The notes beneath the pieces are model-generated. The model was given only the letters and a program-made list of their open reading frames with translations, ran no database searches and had not been told where the DNA came from. A stretch of DNA of 64,000 bases, from contig CM067298.1 in NCBI GenBank assembly GCA_034231615.1, forward strand, positions 55,952,883 through 56,016,882, read 5' to 3'. This document shows positions 1 to 14,538 of the stretch, one piece after another (position 1 is the stretch's first letter; each line of letters begins with the position of its first letter). Position numbers and translations under genes: made by a program. The stretch comes from Meghimatium bilineatum (Eukaryota; Mollusca; Gastropoda; Stylommatophora; Philomycidae).

Positions 1-682
1 CCTACATCATTGTTAATATAAATGCTGTCCACGGGCAGATGTCCGCTGGATAATTGATCTAAAAGTACTACATTCAAAAACACTAAAAATACGATTTTTG
101 GTATAATACTACTCGAGAAATCAGTCAGGTCGATCGACCTACAAAGGCTGCCCACTTCTGTTTTACATTATTTCCATCTACTTCACCACATAAATTCAAG
201 CAATTTAGAGCTTTCCCTGTCCCAATTATAAAGTCGAAACTCTGAGAAAATCGTAATATAAATAGACACTTCAAATAGAAACGGTAGTTTATTATTATCA
301 ATCATAATATTCCAGTCACCAACGTTTTAGAGCGCTGACACAGCTTTAGGTAGTACGAAGAGAAAACAAAACAGACAATAAAGACATCAGACACACACGC
401 ATACACACGCACATATACACACTATCACTTCCATATATATGAAAGTCTTACTTTTATCAATCATACGTGAGCTTTCTTTTTCTGCTGTTCTATTGATATA
501 TACTTGATTTTCCCATAATTTCTTCATTAGGGATTCTGTTCTACCACTCCAGGCCGTCGGTTCTTCACAGGCTCATATTTACAAAACCCTAAGAACCATG
601 TGATAGCCCTTGATGTAGTTATATATTTCTGATTGATAAATAAGTTCTTGGAGATATACATTAAGGATATTTTGTTTTGTTT
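1..682. other. A+T-rich sequence without a recognisable gene
   Basis: No coding stretch, RNA gene or repeat that I can match elsewhere in the window. A short CA-rich run lies near 388-422. Confidence 0.5.
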
Positions 683-991
683 GTTCTTCTTCCTCTTCTT
701 CTGCGTTCGTTCTCGAACGCCTGCACATTAGCAGGATGTAATCCTGAGAAATGAATGCGTTGTGTCATGGTTTGCAGCTTAGCTTACGATATGTGGTCAT
801 TTGGAGGTATATCTGACCGGACTAACACATCCGACTTCAGCATTACCTATTCACTTGACCTATGCGATGTGACAGTCAACCCCCACTAAATAAAACTTCA
901 CAATTTGCACATATGTCAAGACTAGCGACATGTGTCATAAGCTAGGGTGTTGCAACTTTACTACCCTTTCGGTACGCAACAACGCACCGGC
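683..991 (-). mobile_element. SINE A copy, diverged
   Basis: Read on the minus strand it follows the SINE A consensus from the 5' head (GTGC-GTTG...CCGAAAGGG) to a 3' tail that reads GAA repeats, seen here as TTC repeats at the left edge. The central landmarks GAAGTCGGATGTGT and the CATTcRTTCTC/GGA-TACATCCTGC segment are recognisable but mutated. It is older than the copies at 32378 and 52184. Confidence 0.75.
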
Positions 992-1341
992 AACTCAACA
1001 AACCGAGATGTATTTGGATACTGTTACACACAACCCACATTGCTTTATCAGTTACACTATGTATTCACACTAACATCATTTGTGTGAGTGCCATCAACAA
1101 CTCCCCCACTCAATCCCACTTATCATATCAAGAATATCAGTAACAGTCATAATGTATTAGATCAGCCTCAACTAACATACTTAGTTTCTGCAATAATCCT
1201 TAGTTCAGTTCCAATGACTTAATAATCAATCTCAACAATATTTCTCTAAGCTCAGTCTCATTGAGATTGTCATTCAAACTTTAGATAATGTCAATTGTCT
1301 AATATAGATGACGTCTATTCGAAATGTGTTGTAAAGGCAAG

Positions 1342-1440
1342 AAATAGAAGTTAGAAATAGAAGTTAGAAATAGAAGTTAGAAATAGAAGTTAGAAATAGA
1401 AGTTAGAAATAGAAGTTAGAAATAGAAGTTAGAATAGAAT
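1342..1440. repeat. 13-bp minisatellite, about 7 copies
   Basis: Seven near-perfect head-to-tail copies of AAATAGAAGTTAG, with a partial degenerate copy at the right end. It sits just downstream of the 3' end of the LINE remnant at 1455-2195. Confidence 0.9.
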
Positions 1441-1454
1441 AGAAACACCTCTAC

Positions 1455-2195
1455 CTGATATTGATGTCGTCATCATCATCAGGTGGCCGGCGCATGTGCC
1501 TTGCCAGCTTAGGTGATCATGGCTCTCCACAGATATTTATCTCCAGCATTATGTACCAAGATTGTCGTTGTTTTCCTGCCATGTCAGGGTGCCAAACTGA
1601 CTAACATTTTCTTACGTTGTCGCCTCTGTTTCTGTTGCATTCAATCTTGCATGTTGTGACTATGCTCTCCAGACCTCCCTCTGTCATGATGTGGTCAAAA
1701 ATGAAGATAGTCTTTGTTCTTATATTATTGATTAAGCTCCGTGTCACATATGAATCTTTCGACACTTTCACATTAGTATATCTGGCAGTCAATGGTATTG
1801 TCCGCATTTTTCTGTAAAACCACATCTTTATTACCTGTAATTTCCCACTTTCCTGTATGTTTATCGTCCACGACTCGCATCCATATGTTAGTATAGGAGT
1901 TGCATAGAACTGAAGAAATCGTTTTTCACCTCTAATGACAAGGTCATATTACACAATATATTTTTCATTTTTCTGAATTTTGTTTTTTCCTGCCTATTTT
2001 TCTTTGTATTTCTTTTTAACTTCTTCCATCTGCTGTAATAGTTGTACTTAAATGTTTAAATTGGTGGATCTGTTTTAACACTATATCACTCACTTTGATC
2101 TTGCAAGGTGTGGTATTTTGTCTTTGAAATAACCGTTACCTCTGTTTTCTTTATATTTAGAAAGAAGCCTTTCTCTTTACTTTCTGTGACCACTA
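1455..2195 (-). pseudogene. non-LTR retrotransposon RT C-terminal remnant
   Basis: Conceptual translation of the minus strand, with frameshifts, shows features of the post-catalytic region of a non-LTR reverse transcriptase: a Y-x-x-M-D/ESW-like segment near 1880, then FDHIMTEGGLES and a basic KIECNRNRG stretch near 1610-1690. This matches the 'GHI.R..GLE..I..GK..G.R.RGR' tail typical of these proteins. A short ATC-rich 3' end lies near 1462-1482. The 5' portion is missing and several stops and frame changes make it non-functional. Confidence 0.6.
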
Positions 2196-2953
2196 CATTA
2201 ATTAAATATTGATGTCGTACGAGGCAAATGAAGAGGATTGGGACGTGTGTGGATTTAGCTGACCATTATCATAATTTAGTGCTTCTCAACATATAAGAGA
2301 CCGCTACCCGCTAACACATTATTTATTTTTAATAAGACAATGTTCTGGTCCAAACACTTTCGATATACCCATAAATAACTTCACAATTCATGGAGAAGCT
2401 CTTGCGGCTAAGTGCACACGTTGACGCTGTCCGCGAGAGAAGAAACAAATCCACAGAGTCTAAAAGTTTCAGAAGCCATACTGAAGTTGGATGTGTCAAA
2501 ACGAAAAGTGCAGATAATGCAACCACACATATTAACTATGACACAAGTTATTTCATTCTCCGATATGCTACATGTGAATCTGCAGTAAGTTTGAGGATGA
2601 ACTCAGAACAATAAGGAAATATAAAAAAAATAATTAAATAACTTTTAAAACTATTAAAATGCCCTCCATAATGTAAAAGTAGGAGTTTGTGAGACCAGTC
2701 TGAATCAAATCAACATATTCAAATAGGCGTGACTCTTGATCATATCAGATGGAAGAGGTATTCTATCAATTGTCTTTTTCACTGCTTTGCCGCACCGCAG
2801 GATTGAATAAGAATCGGTTTCTGGCTATGTAACGTTTGGTCTCTTGCTATGCAGTAATATCGTGACGTCTCAGAAAATTGGTAACTCATTCAAACCCCTT
2901 ATTTTTTATTTAATCCATCTGCCTCTTGTTGTTTCCATGTGCATGCTATACAC

Positions 2954-3300
2954 TCTTCCTGCTGATCAATATGGGTTCATTCTCATTAAGTAACCGAAAC
3001 ATTTCAGTGAGTAGAACGCTTCTTCAATAGGCATTGCACAAATATGAAATTTGTAGCCTCCTAAACATGAAAGAAAACTGAGAGAAACATCTGATGAAGT
3101 AATAGCTACTTGCTTGCAATTTCTGGGGTTACAGAATAAGAGAAAAAGAAGCCAATGGAGAAATGATAAAATATTATAAACAAATATCATGTAACGACCA
3201 GAAAATGAATGGCATAAACAGCGACCATCATGTGGAAGTATACAAGATGTATAGACATAGATCAATAAGAAAATCAAGAAAACAACAGTTAGACAACATC
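2954..3300 (-). mobile_element. dispersed repeat, probably LINE 3' fragment
   Basis: The segment 2954-3010 matches 63183-63240 closely; both read through CAATATGG-TTCAT and CTCATTAAGTA-CCGAA. At 63 kb the same segment lies next to RT C-terminal-like sequence, so this is probably the 3' end of the same LINE family. No intact reading frame. Confidence 0.4.
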
Positions 3301-3353
3301 AAGAACAGTTAGATGATCAAAATATCATTCTCACGCCATATCGAACATCTGTT

Positions 3354-3600
3354 ACATATATGCTGAGAGTTCTTCCTCAATATACCCATCAGCGTGTAGC
3401 TATTGATCACGTCCACTATGTGCTGATTACAAGTCACCTCTGTGTACAAGTACCTACAGATCGTTCTTATTTAACCACACATCTCTTGACATGTGCATGT
3501 AGTATGTTCAATGTTGCAAATTCAGAAGTATTTGTTACATCGGTCACTCGTACTACATCTCTATAGGCAAGCATGTCTTTGAGTCCATTTCCTCGGACAC
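3354..3600 (-). mobile_element. LINE 3'-UTR fragment (family C)
   Basis: Shares an extended diverged match with 7262-7580, where the same sequence directly follows an RNase H-coding region. It is therefore a 3'-terminal fragment of that RT/RNase H LINE, minus orientation. The protein-coding part is not recognisable here. Confidence 0.5.
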
Positions 3601-3894
3601 CAGTATTTCCAGACACGTGTAGGATATACAAACATCAAATATACAACACACATTATATAAATGAAATGTAGTATCGAAACCACAACGTACTTTGCTTTCA
3701 ATCATAAATTGAACGCACCTCTCTACACTCCCGTCCTATTTAAACTCAATTGCACGTGAAGAACAATTACCTGTGGACAGATATTTAATTGGTAACATAT
3801 CCGATTCACGACGTCACTATCAACCCAGCATTTGTTGGCTGTTGGCATTTTCTAGGCAATATAAACACGTTCAGTAGTTTGCCAGTGCTTTCTG

Positions 3895-3990
3895 AATGGT
3901 CTGATGCACAATTTCCTGTGGCAGGAATCGAACTTGGTACCTTGGCCGTCACAGACGGACCATGTCTGCTGTGAGATCTGCTGTGAGACA
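3895..3990 (-). mobile_element. tRNA-like SINE head remnant
   Basis: On the minus strand a B-box-like AAGTTCGATTCCTGCC lies downstream of a tRNA-sized segment. No closed cloverleaf or matching acceptor stem is seen, so this is a tRNA-derived repeat and not a tRNA gene. Confidence 0.3.
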
Positions 3991-4121
3991 CTCCGTCACA
4001 TAGCCAGACATATGAATGAGAGCCGGAGATATTTAGTAGATACTCAAATAGTGTTAATCTGATAAAAGGAAGACTTATCATGCAGCACTTGTCCGTGGAA
4101 GATTGATAAATGATACGCATG

Positions 4122-4123
<2 letters not shown>

Positions 4124-4192
<69 letters not shown>
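4124..4192. repeat. (TA)n microsatellite
   Basis: About 34 uninterrupted TA units ending directly at the TAGGGATG terminus of the hAT element, consistent with insertion into, or slippage beside, a TA run. Confidence 0.95.
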
Positions 4193-4195
<3 letters not shown>

Positions 4196-5567
4196 GGATG
4201 TACCAGATTTCGTCTCCCACTCCGGTAAATCCGGAATCCTGCCATTTTTACAAATCCGGCTTTTTCTCCGGCTCCGGTCGGATTTTGCCGGATTTGTGTT
4301 GCCTAGTCAGGTGAATTTTGTATACATGTTTCATGAGGTCAAGCACAGTAGCATTTACAGTTTACTATTTCTCGCTGATGTAAATAAGAATTTTAAGAAA
4401 AAAACATTCATTTTGAATTTTAATGGTACATTACTTCATGAGTTTCTGGGACTTGAATATTTCGAATTTTCGTACATTTCTTTGGTCTTGCCGATAAAAT
4501 AAAATGGCATCAAAATCTAAGTCATACAGCACCGTTTGGGATTACTTCAAGGTTAAAGACGATGATTCAGCGAAGGTAATACGTAAGTTTTGTGTCAAAC
4601 AGTTCTTGCGTGGACGATCAGGTCGCCCCAAAGACTTCTCAACATCATCAATGCAGACCCATTTGTGACGATGCACAGGAAAAGCTATGACGAAATGATG
4701 GAAAAGAAAGCATCACTGAAGACCAGTGTATTGTCGACCACATCTATGATGAATCTGGGATCGTGTGTGCACAAAGCAAGCAGCAGTACCCAGCAGTCAA
4801 TTATGCAGGCATGGGACCGGGTCAAAATTTGTGACATCATAGTCCCAATGCTAAACGCATTCATGCGGAAGAAGTGATGCACGATTCCATCTGATGTTAG
4901 CAGCTAACTCCATTATTGATTCAGCAAACACAGTCAGTGCACAGGATCCATTAGCTACTAGTAGTAGCACTAGTGTTTTGACTTCTGTGAGCACTGCCAC
5001 ACAGTACGAGTCCAGCATATGGAGCTATATTCATACAATTGTCGAGGAAAATCCCACCACATATCGTTCTGCAAGTGCCGAAGGCAACAGCATTAACACT
5101 GAGGTGACAAGGTACCTGTCAGAGCCACTTCATACTCGACAGTCAGATTCAGTTTCATGGTGACATGCCAATGAGCAAAGATTTTCAAGTATGGCTAGAC
5201 TGGCGCAGGCATTTCTTGCACCACCACCTACAAGTGTGCCATTTCAGTACAAAGGCTGCTCAGTACTGCAGGAGAAATTATCACTAACCACTGTAGTAGC
5301 CTTGTACCACAAAACTTCACAGACATAATGAAGACTGACTGACTGAAATAGTGAAAGTACTGAATGAATGTATTTGAATAAATTCAATCTGTTCAATGTA
5401 CTGTTGTTGTGAGTTGTAACTGAGCTGCCAAATTGCCAATTGAAAACAATGTGAAAACTAAAAACTGAAAACTAAAAATTAAAATTACTAAATTAGCATT
5501 ATGTGCTTATGTATTATGTTTCATCTTGAACTTATGGAACTTAATATTACTTATTCTAATGTAAATG
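4193..5567 (+). pseudogene. internally deleted hAT transposon (BED finger + hATC remnants)
   Basis: Starts with TAGGGATG, a typical end of Ac-like hAT elements, followed by GC-rich imperfect CCGG-containing repeats. From 4504 a start codon opens a BED zinc-finger N-terminus (SYSTVWDYFKVKDD, then KFCVKQF with a frameshift in the finger). From about 4894 to 5300 the frame resembles the C-terminal hAT dimerisation domain: EVTRYLSEPL, then WHANEQRFSSMARLAQAFLA and TSVPF after one stop. The catalytic core between them is absent, so the transposase is deleted to its two ends. The 3' terminus is not visible and may fall in the assembly gap that follows. It is non-autonomous and broken by several stops. 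Confidence 0.75.
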
Positions 5568-5667
5568 NNNNNNNNNNNNNNNNNNNNNNNNNNNNNNNNN
5601 NNNNNNNNNNNNNNNNNNNNNNNNNNNNNNNNNNNNNNNNNNNNNNNNNNNNNNNNNNNNNNNNNNN
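5568..5667. other. assembly gap (100 N)
   Basis: Exactly 100 undetermined bases, the usual placeholder for a gap of unknown length. It may hide the 3' end of the hAT element. Confidence 0.99.
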
Positions 5668-5740
5668 CCATAAGTTGAATTATGCCCAATCAGTGAATAT
5701 CTTTTATAAAAGCAACTCTAAACACGTTTTCTTTATTTCC

Positions 5741-7261
<1,521 letters not shown>

Positions 7262-7725
7262 CATTCGTCTATAAGTGCTCGGATCTTCTCCTCAAGTTAC
7301 CCCTCAGCATTTAGCAATTGACCACACCTACTCTCTGTTTGTTTACCAGTCCCCTCGGGTTACCTGCGTAAAGTTCTTTTTATCCGCGTCCATTTGGACA
7401 TTGTATTCCGAGGTCTGCTCAGGATTGTAGAATCACAAGCATGTGTTAGATCAATTACTCGTCCTATCTAAGTCAAATTGAAACATCAGCTCAGCCCATT
7501 TCTTGTCCGGTCCTCGTGATTGTGATACCAGCAAGCCTGTCTGTGCCATCATTTCCTGGGACACCGACATGTTCAAGCACAAATAGAAAATTGCTTATCA
7601 GATTAGACCGTTTAACTGACCTCAAACACTTTCTGCGTACCCATTCATTCTTGATCTTTCTTAGCATGCTCATTGTGACGCTGATGAGGCATAGGAGAGC
7701 GTAGGTTTGAGACTCCAACCCGCCA
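7262..7725 (-). pseudogene. RT/RNase H LINE: RNase H C-terminus plus 3'-UTR
   Basis: On the minus strand 7491-7718 encodes the end of an RNase H domain: MSMLRKIKNEWVRRKCLRSV, then FVLEHVGVPGNDGTDRLAG. This is the conserved H-x-G-V-x-G-N-x-x-A/T-D-x-L-A block of LINE RNase H domains. The 3' flank (7262-7490) matches the family-C 3'-UTR found at 3354-3600 and in shorter form at 20482 and 44815. The RT part is lost, so this is a 5'-truncated insertion. Confidence 0.8.
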
Positions 7726-8222
7726 TTATACTGGATAAAACCATGATTTCCATGATCATGCTACGTGTATCCTGTGTGATGATGATGTTCCTGTTTCGCA
7801 AGCAAAGATGAGCATGGCATTAAAACAGTGAACATATGTGACTAAAAGTGATGGAAATAAAAATGTTGGTGTTTGTCTATTTTTGGTCGTTGCATGGATT
7901 GTTTATGAGTACGAAGATGGCTGATGACTCCAATCCAGGCATTGAAAAACATTTTGCAATGTGAACAGGAATCTAATATATCTTGAGATGAGAGAAAACA
8001 GTTTGATTTCTACTTTGGTTCAGATTTATTTCGAAACATCAATCGTCTTCTGCTCTGTTCATTGCGAGAATACATGTTCAACAGCTGTGGATTCTCAAGA
8101 GCCTGGGTCAATCTTGCAGTATCTGAGATATCTCTTCACATAGTCTTTATAGACTGAGGAATATACCGGTTCTAGTAGCTCAGTCACTAGCTCTCTGGCG
8201 TTCTAGTCTGATGATCCACAGT

Positions 8223-8499
8223 TCTTCTTCTTCTGTGTTAATTCTCAAACTCCGGCAAATTAAAAGTTTGTAGTAAAAAAATGGAATGGGTTTTGTCATG
8301 GTTTATAGCTTGACTACCCAATATACTGGCCTTTCGGCCTAACACATCCGACTTCAGCACAGCTCTTGGATCACTTTGGCCATATATGAGATGGATTAGC
8401 CAACTATACTCCAAAACCCACTAGTGTCTTACGACATACATGTAAGGTAGACAGTGTTGCTATTTGTTGATCTCTTTTCGGGCCCCTAAAATACACGGA
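8223..8499 (-). mobile_element. SINE A copy, nearly full length, diverged
   Basis: Begins on the left with the TTC (minus-strand GAA) tail and ends at the CGTGTA-TT...GGGGCCCGAAA head. Middle landmarks, including the CATCCGACTTCAGC segment, are intact. Confidence 0.8.
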
Positions 8500-8895
8500 T
8501 TATCGGAGGTTCAATTTTCAGCTCAGGTGGCAATTTTTTTTAATTCAGCAACGGACAAACTATCCTAATCAAATAGACAACAGTTATCTGTGAAAGTAAA
8601 GATAGCGTGCGTAATGCTGACCACAATTCTCGCACCACTTCATATCTAAATACCCCATTGGTCAATGAAAAATACAGGCCTAATACATCATTTACCAATT
8701 CGCATGAAGTGGCTAATGGAACGTACTTCTCCTGAGAAGTATATTAAATATCCCTCTTCGTCAGGAATATTGTGCTGACGCAGTAATACATTTTTCCTAC
8801 AGAAGCTGGGGGCGCTATACAAGAACTGGTCAAACCATATCAAAGAAGACTGACACAGTATTACTTTGAGGCAGAATATACTTCGCACTGTTATT

Positions 8896-10430
<1,535 letters not shown>

Positions 10431-10520
10431 GAGAGATCATCATCGTTGCATATAGGACGCATCCAAAGCTTCTCAGATCTCCTTCCACGTATATTCGTAA
10501 TTTCACAGTAAAAGAGACAC
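10431..10520 (-). mobile_element. LINE family-C 3' end
   Basis: ATCATCATCGTTGCA, then GGACGCATCCA and TCTCAGATCT align with 20500-20560 and 44840-44880, where the same sequence is preceded by TTAG repeats or lies downstream of an RT/RNase H LINE. On the minus strand it is the extreme 3' end, with (CTAA)n as tail. Confidence 0.55.
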
Positions 10521-10671
10521 TTGTCCTCGAAACTAACACTTTCCATAGCATTATTATGAGGACTGCGTGAATAGTGTCTTTGTAGATTGAATATCCTTCT
10601 TGTTCGTTGTTTTTTAGAACTGTGAAATAATACAAGTATCCCCTTAGTAACGGCACAAGTTCGTGCGGCAG

Positions 10672-10833
10672 ACCGCCGAAGACGGATGTGTCGGGCCATT
10701 GGCGCAAATAAAACGGCGACACGACGCATTTCCATTCTCTGGACTACATCCTTCTGGAAATCTATTAGGACCATGGTCCTGCTACAAGATATCCAGTGGG
10801 AGTTTGAGAATGAACGCTGAAGAAGAAGAAGAA
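10672..10833 (+). mobile_element. SINE B copy, full length
   Basis: About 162 bp, starting CCGCCGAAGACGGATGTGTC and ending GAATGAACGCTGAAGAAG with a GAA tail. It agrees closely with the copies at 26070 and 41864. Confidence 0.85.
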
Positions 10834-10894
10834 ACTATTAAATATATACAACATCATGATACACTGAAAGTGCAGAGTAAATTGCAGATAGGTT

Positions 10895-11140
10895 GAAAAA
10901 GAGTAGGGAATTGACTTCTCTGTACTCGCGTTATTCCATATATACACCGCCTCTTTGTACGAAGGGCATACTACCTGCTGAGAGTACCACTTATTGCACG
11001 TAACTACATATCCTCAAGCGAATTACATGGATCTCCAAGCAACATTCTCTTTGTAAACAATACGTCGCGAGCAGGATTTGAACATGTAACCTCTTAAGCG
11101 CAAAACCAACGGTTTATCCACTACGCTAAAGAGGTTGCCT
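10895..11140 (-). mobile_element. SINE E copy with tRNA-like head
   Basis: On the minus strand the head at about 11139-11068 has an A-box (TAGCGTAGTGG) and a B-box (TGTTCAAATCC) at tRNA spacing. The body (GGTACTCTCAGCAGGTAGTA, GAGGCGGTGTATATATGG) is shared with plus-strand copies at 12625 and 17975. The acceptor stem does not close, so it is a SINE and not a tRNA gene. Confidence 0.65.
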
Positions 11141-12624
11141 TAGCATTCAACACTAGATACAGAGTGCTGTGGCTATTTATGATCGCCTACTTCAGCAGAT
11201 TGATTGATGAAAAAGATTTTTTAACAGATGCATAATTCAAGTGAATCTCAAATTTGAAGTTTCGTGCAAAACATGAGACATGCGTATAGAAAATCAAAGC
11301 ACTTAACCTTGGGAATCCGAACAACAAGTCAGCTTCATGAGTTCTATGAACTGTCTTGAAAGCTAACGCTAACTCAACACTTTTAATTCATATTCGTGAT
11401 AAATATTTTTAAATTAATTTATAAAATGCATTTTATCATAAGCACTGTGTGTTTGTCTACCTGTTTAACATCTGTCCCAAGTGCACGAGCCAGCGAATCG
11501 TTACCTTCATGGGTCAGAACCAACAACTTGGCATGTATCTAATCATTTCATATTATAAACATCAATACTCAACGATGTGAAAAGATGACCTCTATTCGTG
11601 CTGCACAGATTACATCAAATGATTTGGCAAGTGGTAAAGTACAAGAACGTATAAATGTACATATTATTTATGTCATCTACTAGGGGTGGTGGTCTGAAAA
11701 AGATCGACAGTTGCTCAGAAGTTGGAGGGGATGAGTTTGACAACAGTTGACGCCAACAATGTCGCTTTTATACACGATTTAAAATGATTGAATTTGAAAC
11801 AATCTTTCTTAAAATGTGGAAATACTTTATGTAGTTTATTTATTTTTCTTCTGCTAAAAAATAAAATGGAGATGAGGAAGGGGGGATTAAATATTGTTGA
11901 CATAATTACGCTGATGGATCTCTAAATTCTTGACAATTGTTGACAGTGAAGGAGAGAGCATCAAAAAGTGGCAAATAAAATTGTTGTTGTAATTTATGGA
12001 GACCCCCTAATCACATATGACCTCCAATGTTTTCCAATTAAAAAAAACGGGACATAACGTGATCAATATATGTCCTTTGAAACGCAGAATACAAATAAAA
12101 AACAAGAGAAAATTAGAAAGTCACTTCAAAGATAAATAATGCATTTTTATAAAGGGTATTTTAATATCACGTTCCAAGAACATAAAGTACATCGAGTTTT
12201 TGAGATAGAAGACATTAATTGTTGCTCCATGAATGCAATACTGTACGCCTTTTTTATGATATGATGTACTCATTCTCTCATTTCGCTTTCTTTCTTCTTA
12301 GTCTATCTTTTTAATAAACATTGGTGTTCAATAAATCAGAGAGCACTATACATTCTTTATACACCGGCTTATTTGCTTTAAATCCGTCTCCAGTCTTTGA
12401 CTTTAGAGAGACGACCCTAGCTTCCAAAAGTCGATAATATAGTACACATAGATTAATCTTCCACGGGGGGTGGGTGGAGGGGGTAAGACATAAGTTATCG
12501 TTGATACCAGTAGTGAAATTATGATTCCGTCAATAACGACTAATATATGTCAATATAATATATGTTCGTTCTAAAACTCCTGCTGGTTATTAGGATGCAG
12601 AATGAAAAACTGAAAGTGGCGAAT
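11141..12624. other. non-coding stretch, one TTGACA-rich repeat
   Basis: No gene recognised. At 11680-12010 there is a G-rich, TTGACA-containing segment ending TGTAATTTATGGAGACCCC. It resembles 14950-15095 and the unit of the minisatellite at 30846. Confidence 0.45.
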
Positions 12625-12770
12625 ATATTTTATCACTTGAAGAAACGGATTTACGTGCTAGGAATGATACTCTCAGTAAGCGCATGTCACTTCATTTTAA
12701 GAGATGTAGTGCATATGTTTGAAACCCCATTAGAAAAGAACTAATCCTCTACTACTTTCAACTTGTATGT
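12625..12770 (+). mobile_element. SINE E body, no head
   Basis: CTTGAAGAAACGGATTTACG, then TACTCTCAG and GAAACCCCATT align with the SINE E body at 17990 and with the reverse complement of 10920-11010. The tRNA-like head is missing or too diverged. Confidence 0.5.
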
Positions 12771-12879
12771 CTCATTTCACTTTTTTGACTACTTCGATCG
12801 CTCTCCAGCCTTTGCTACTGTTCTAGTTTAGCAAATTATTCAATATTACTCTCACTGTTATTTCTTGTATAACTTCAAC

Positions 12880-13231
12880 GTTCATCTGCAGATCGTAATA
12901 TGGTGTGTCATTATTTACTGCTCTGCTGTGATAAATATGTCTTTCAGCCTTGAACATCCGACTTCAGCATTACTTTAGGTTTGATTAAATAAGAGTTCGC
13001 TTAACGATTGTGCCTTTTTGCCCGATTGGGTATATCAAAGTTTTTAACTATCACAAATAAGTATAGGTCGCGGTTGTGCTCAGTCCCCATGATCTCCAGA
13101 GAATGCCACTTCGGCGCAATGGGATGGGACAGCCAACTCAGCCCTTAAAGCTTCGTACTTCTTACTGCAGATATGACAAGTCATTGTTATTGCTCTTTCC
13201 CCTTTTTGTGGGTCACAAGCGCCACACGTGC
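12880..13231 (-). mobile_element. SINE A copy with internal insertion
   Basis: Left part (12900-12980) matches the 3' half, including CATCCGACTTCAGCATTACTTT. Right part (13110-13231) matches the 5' half (GGGATGGGACAGCCAACTC, then a head-like CCCCTTTTTGTGGG). About 100 bp between them is not SINE sequence. Confidence 0.6.
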
Positions 13232-14044
13232 ACTATCATAGCCGATATATTACATCGAGTCATGCCTTGGCTTCACAGCTGGTACACTTTCACTTTGCAC
13301 GTCAATAGTTGAATTGCAGATGGAGAGAGTGATTCGAGATGAGTGAAATTGCTTCAGAAGTGAACACTGTCTTAGATGGCACATCTAGATATTTCTTGTT
13401 AGATTTTGGTAATAAATGTGACATAAGAAGCACTGGAAACCTGCTTGGAAGTGCATGCGGTGGGAATTAACCAAGTGTATAACAAACCATCGCAAGACAG
13501 GAAAGATAGACAATTATAGGAACTATTGTTCATCTATTGAAAGAGATTGAAAACCCATGGATCTGCCGGTAGTAGGATGACTTCAGATCTTAAATACTTA
13601 TATGTTTTCGTTGATTGTGTGCCGAGCACCAAAAAGAATGTGTTTAACCATGAACATTTCCTGAATGATACTGAACATCTATGGGTCTGTCCGGTGTGCT
13701 TGGATATCAATTCTTCAATATGCGAATACCTGTCATGTATAATTTGAACTGTCTGTTACTAGCAACATCTGTTGGAATTAACTGAAAATCAATAGGTTTA
13801 TTGAGTGCAATGCCAATCACAACATAAAACCGATAACCTATATTTCACCTTGATTTCGGTGTTTCAAAATTCGATTTGTATTCTCTATTGGAGCGCATGA
13901 CCGAATTGATAGAACGCCGGCATCATAAGCATGCGGTTTTTTTATTCAAACTAGGACTGGATTTTCATCTTTCTGTTGTAAAATATAAAATTTTCATCTT
14001 GTACATATCGCGGCGATTGTTATGATAAAGAGGCCGTTTTCCGA

Positions 14045-14135
14045 TCGTTCTCAAACTCCCACCAGATCGGTTATATAACAGGACAGTGACTCTCCTAGAT
14101 TTCCAGTAGAATGTAAACCACAAAACGGGAACACG
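14045..14135 (-). mobile_element. SINE B fragment
   Basis: CGTTCTCAAACTCCCACCAG, then CTAGATTTCCAGTAG match the 3' third of SINE B in reverse. Confidence 0.45.
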
Positions 14136-14262
14136 TTGTAGCGCCGTTATATTTGCGATAGTGACCTGACATATCCAACGTCGGCGTTGGTATCTAATAC
14201 GTTATGTTTTTTACATAGTGGACGTCTGTAACCATATAGCTAGTATAGTCAGTCAGTCTAGA

Positions 14263-14538
14263 CGCTCGTGTGTTGCCGTGGCCCGAAACGGGAGCAAAGA
14301 ATAGCAACGCTGTTTACCTTCCACGCATATCATAAAAGGCGACTTAGGAGGTTATGGGACGGAGTTGGCTGTCCCATCCCGTAAGTGACGCAAAGCCTTG
14401 CTGAAGTCGGATGTGTCAGACGGAAGGCGCAGAATCGCAACAATTCTGTAAACCATGGCACAGCGCATTCCGTTCTCTGGACTACATCCTGCTAATCTGC
14501 AGGAGTTTGAGAACGAACGCAGAAGAAGAAGAAGAAGT
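14263..14538 (+). mobile_element. SINE A copy, full length
   Basis: Clean plus-strand copy. Head: GCTCGTGTGTTGCCGTGGCC. Mid-stem: GGGACGGAGTTGGCTGTCCC, which can fold on itself. 3' module from 14401 (CTGAAGTCGGATGTGTC) to GAACGAACGCAGAAGAAG. The 3' module is the part shared with SINE B. No convincing target-site duplication is visible. Confidence 0.9.

Noticed and set aside
11068-11139. Possible tRNA gene
   Set aside because: A and B boxes are present but the acceptor and anticodon stems do not pair, and the downstream body recurs at 12.6 and 18.0 kb. It is a SINE head. The same holds for 30270-30345, 36362-36446 and 42774-42840.
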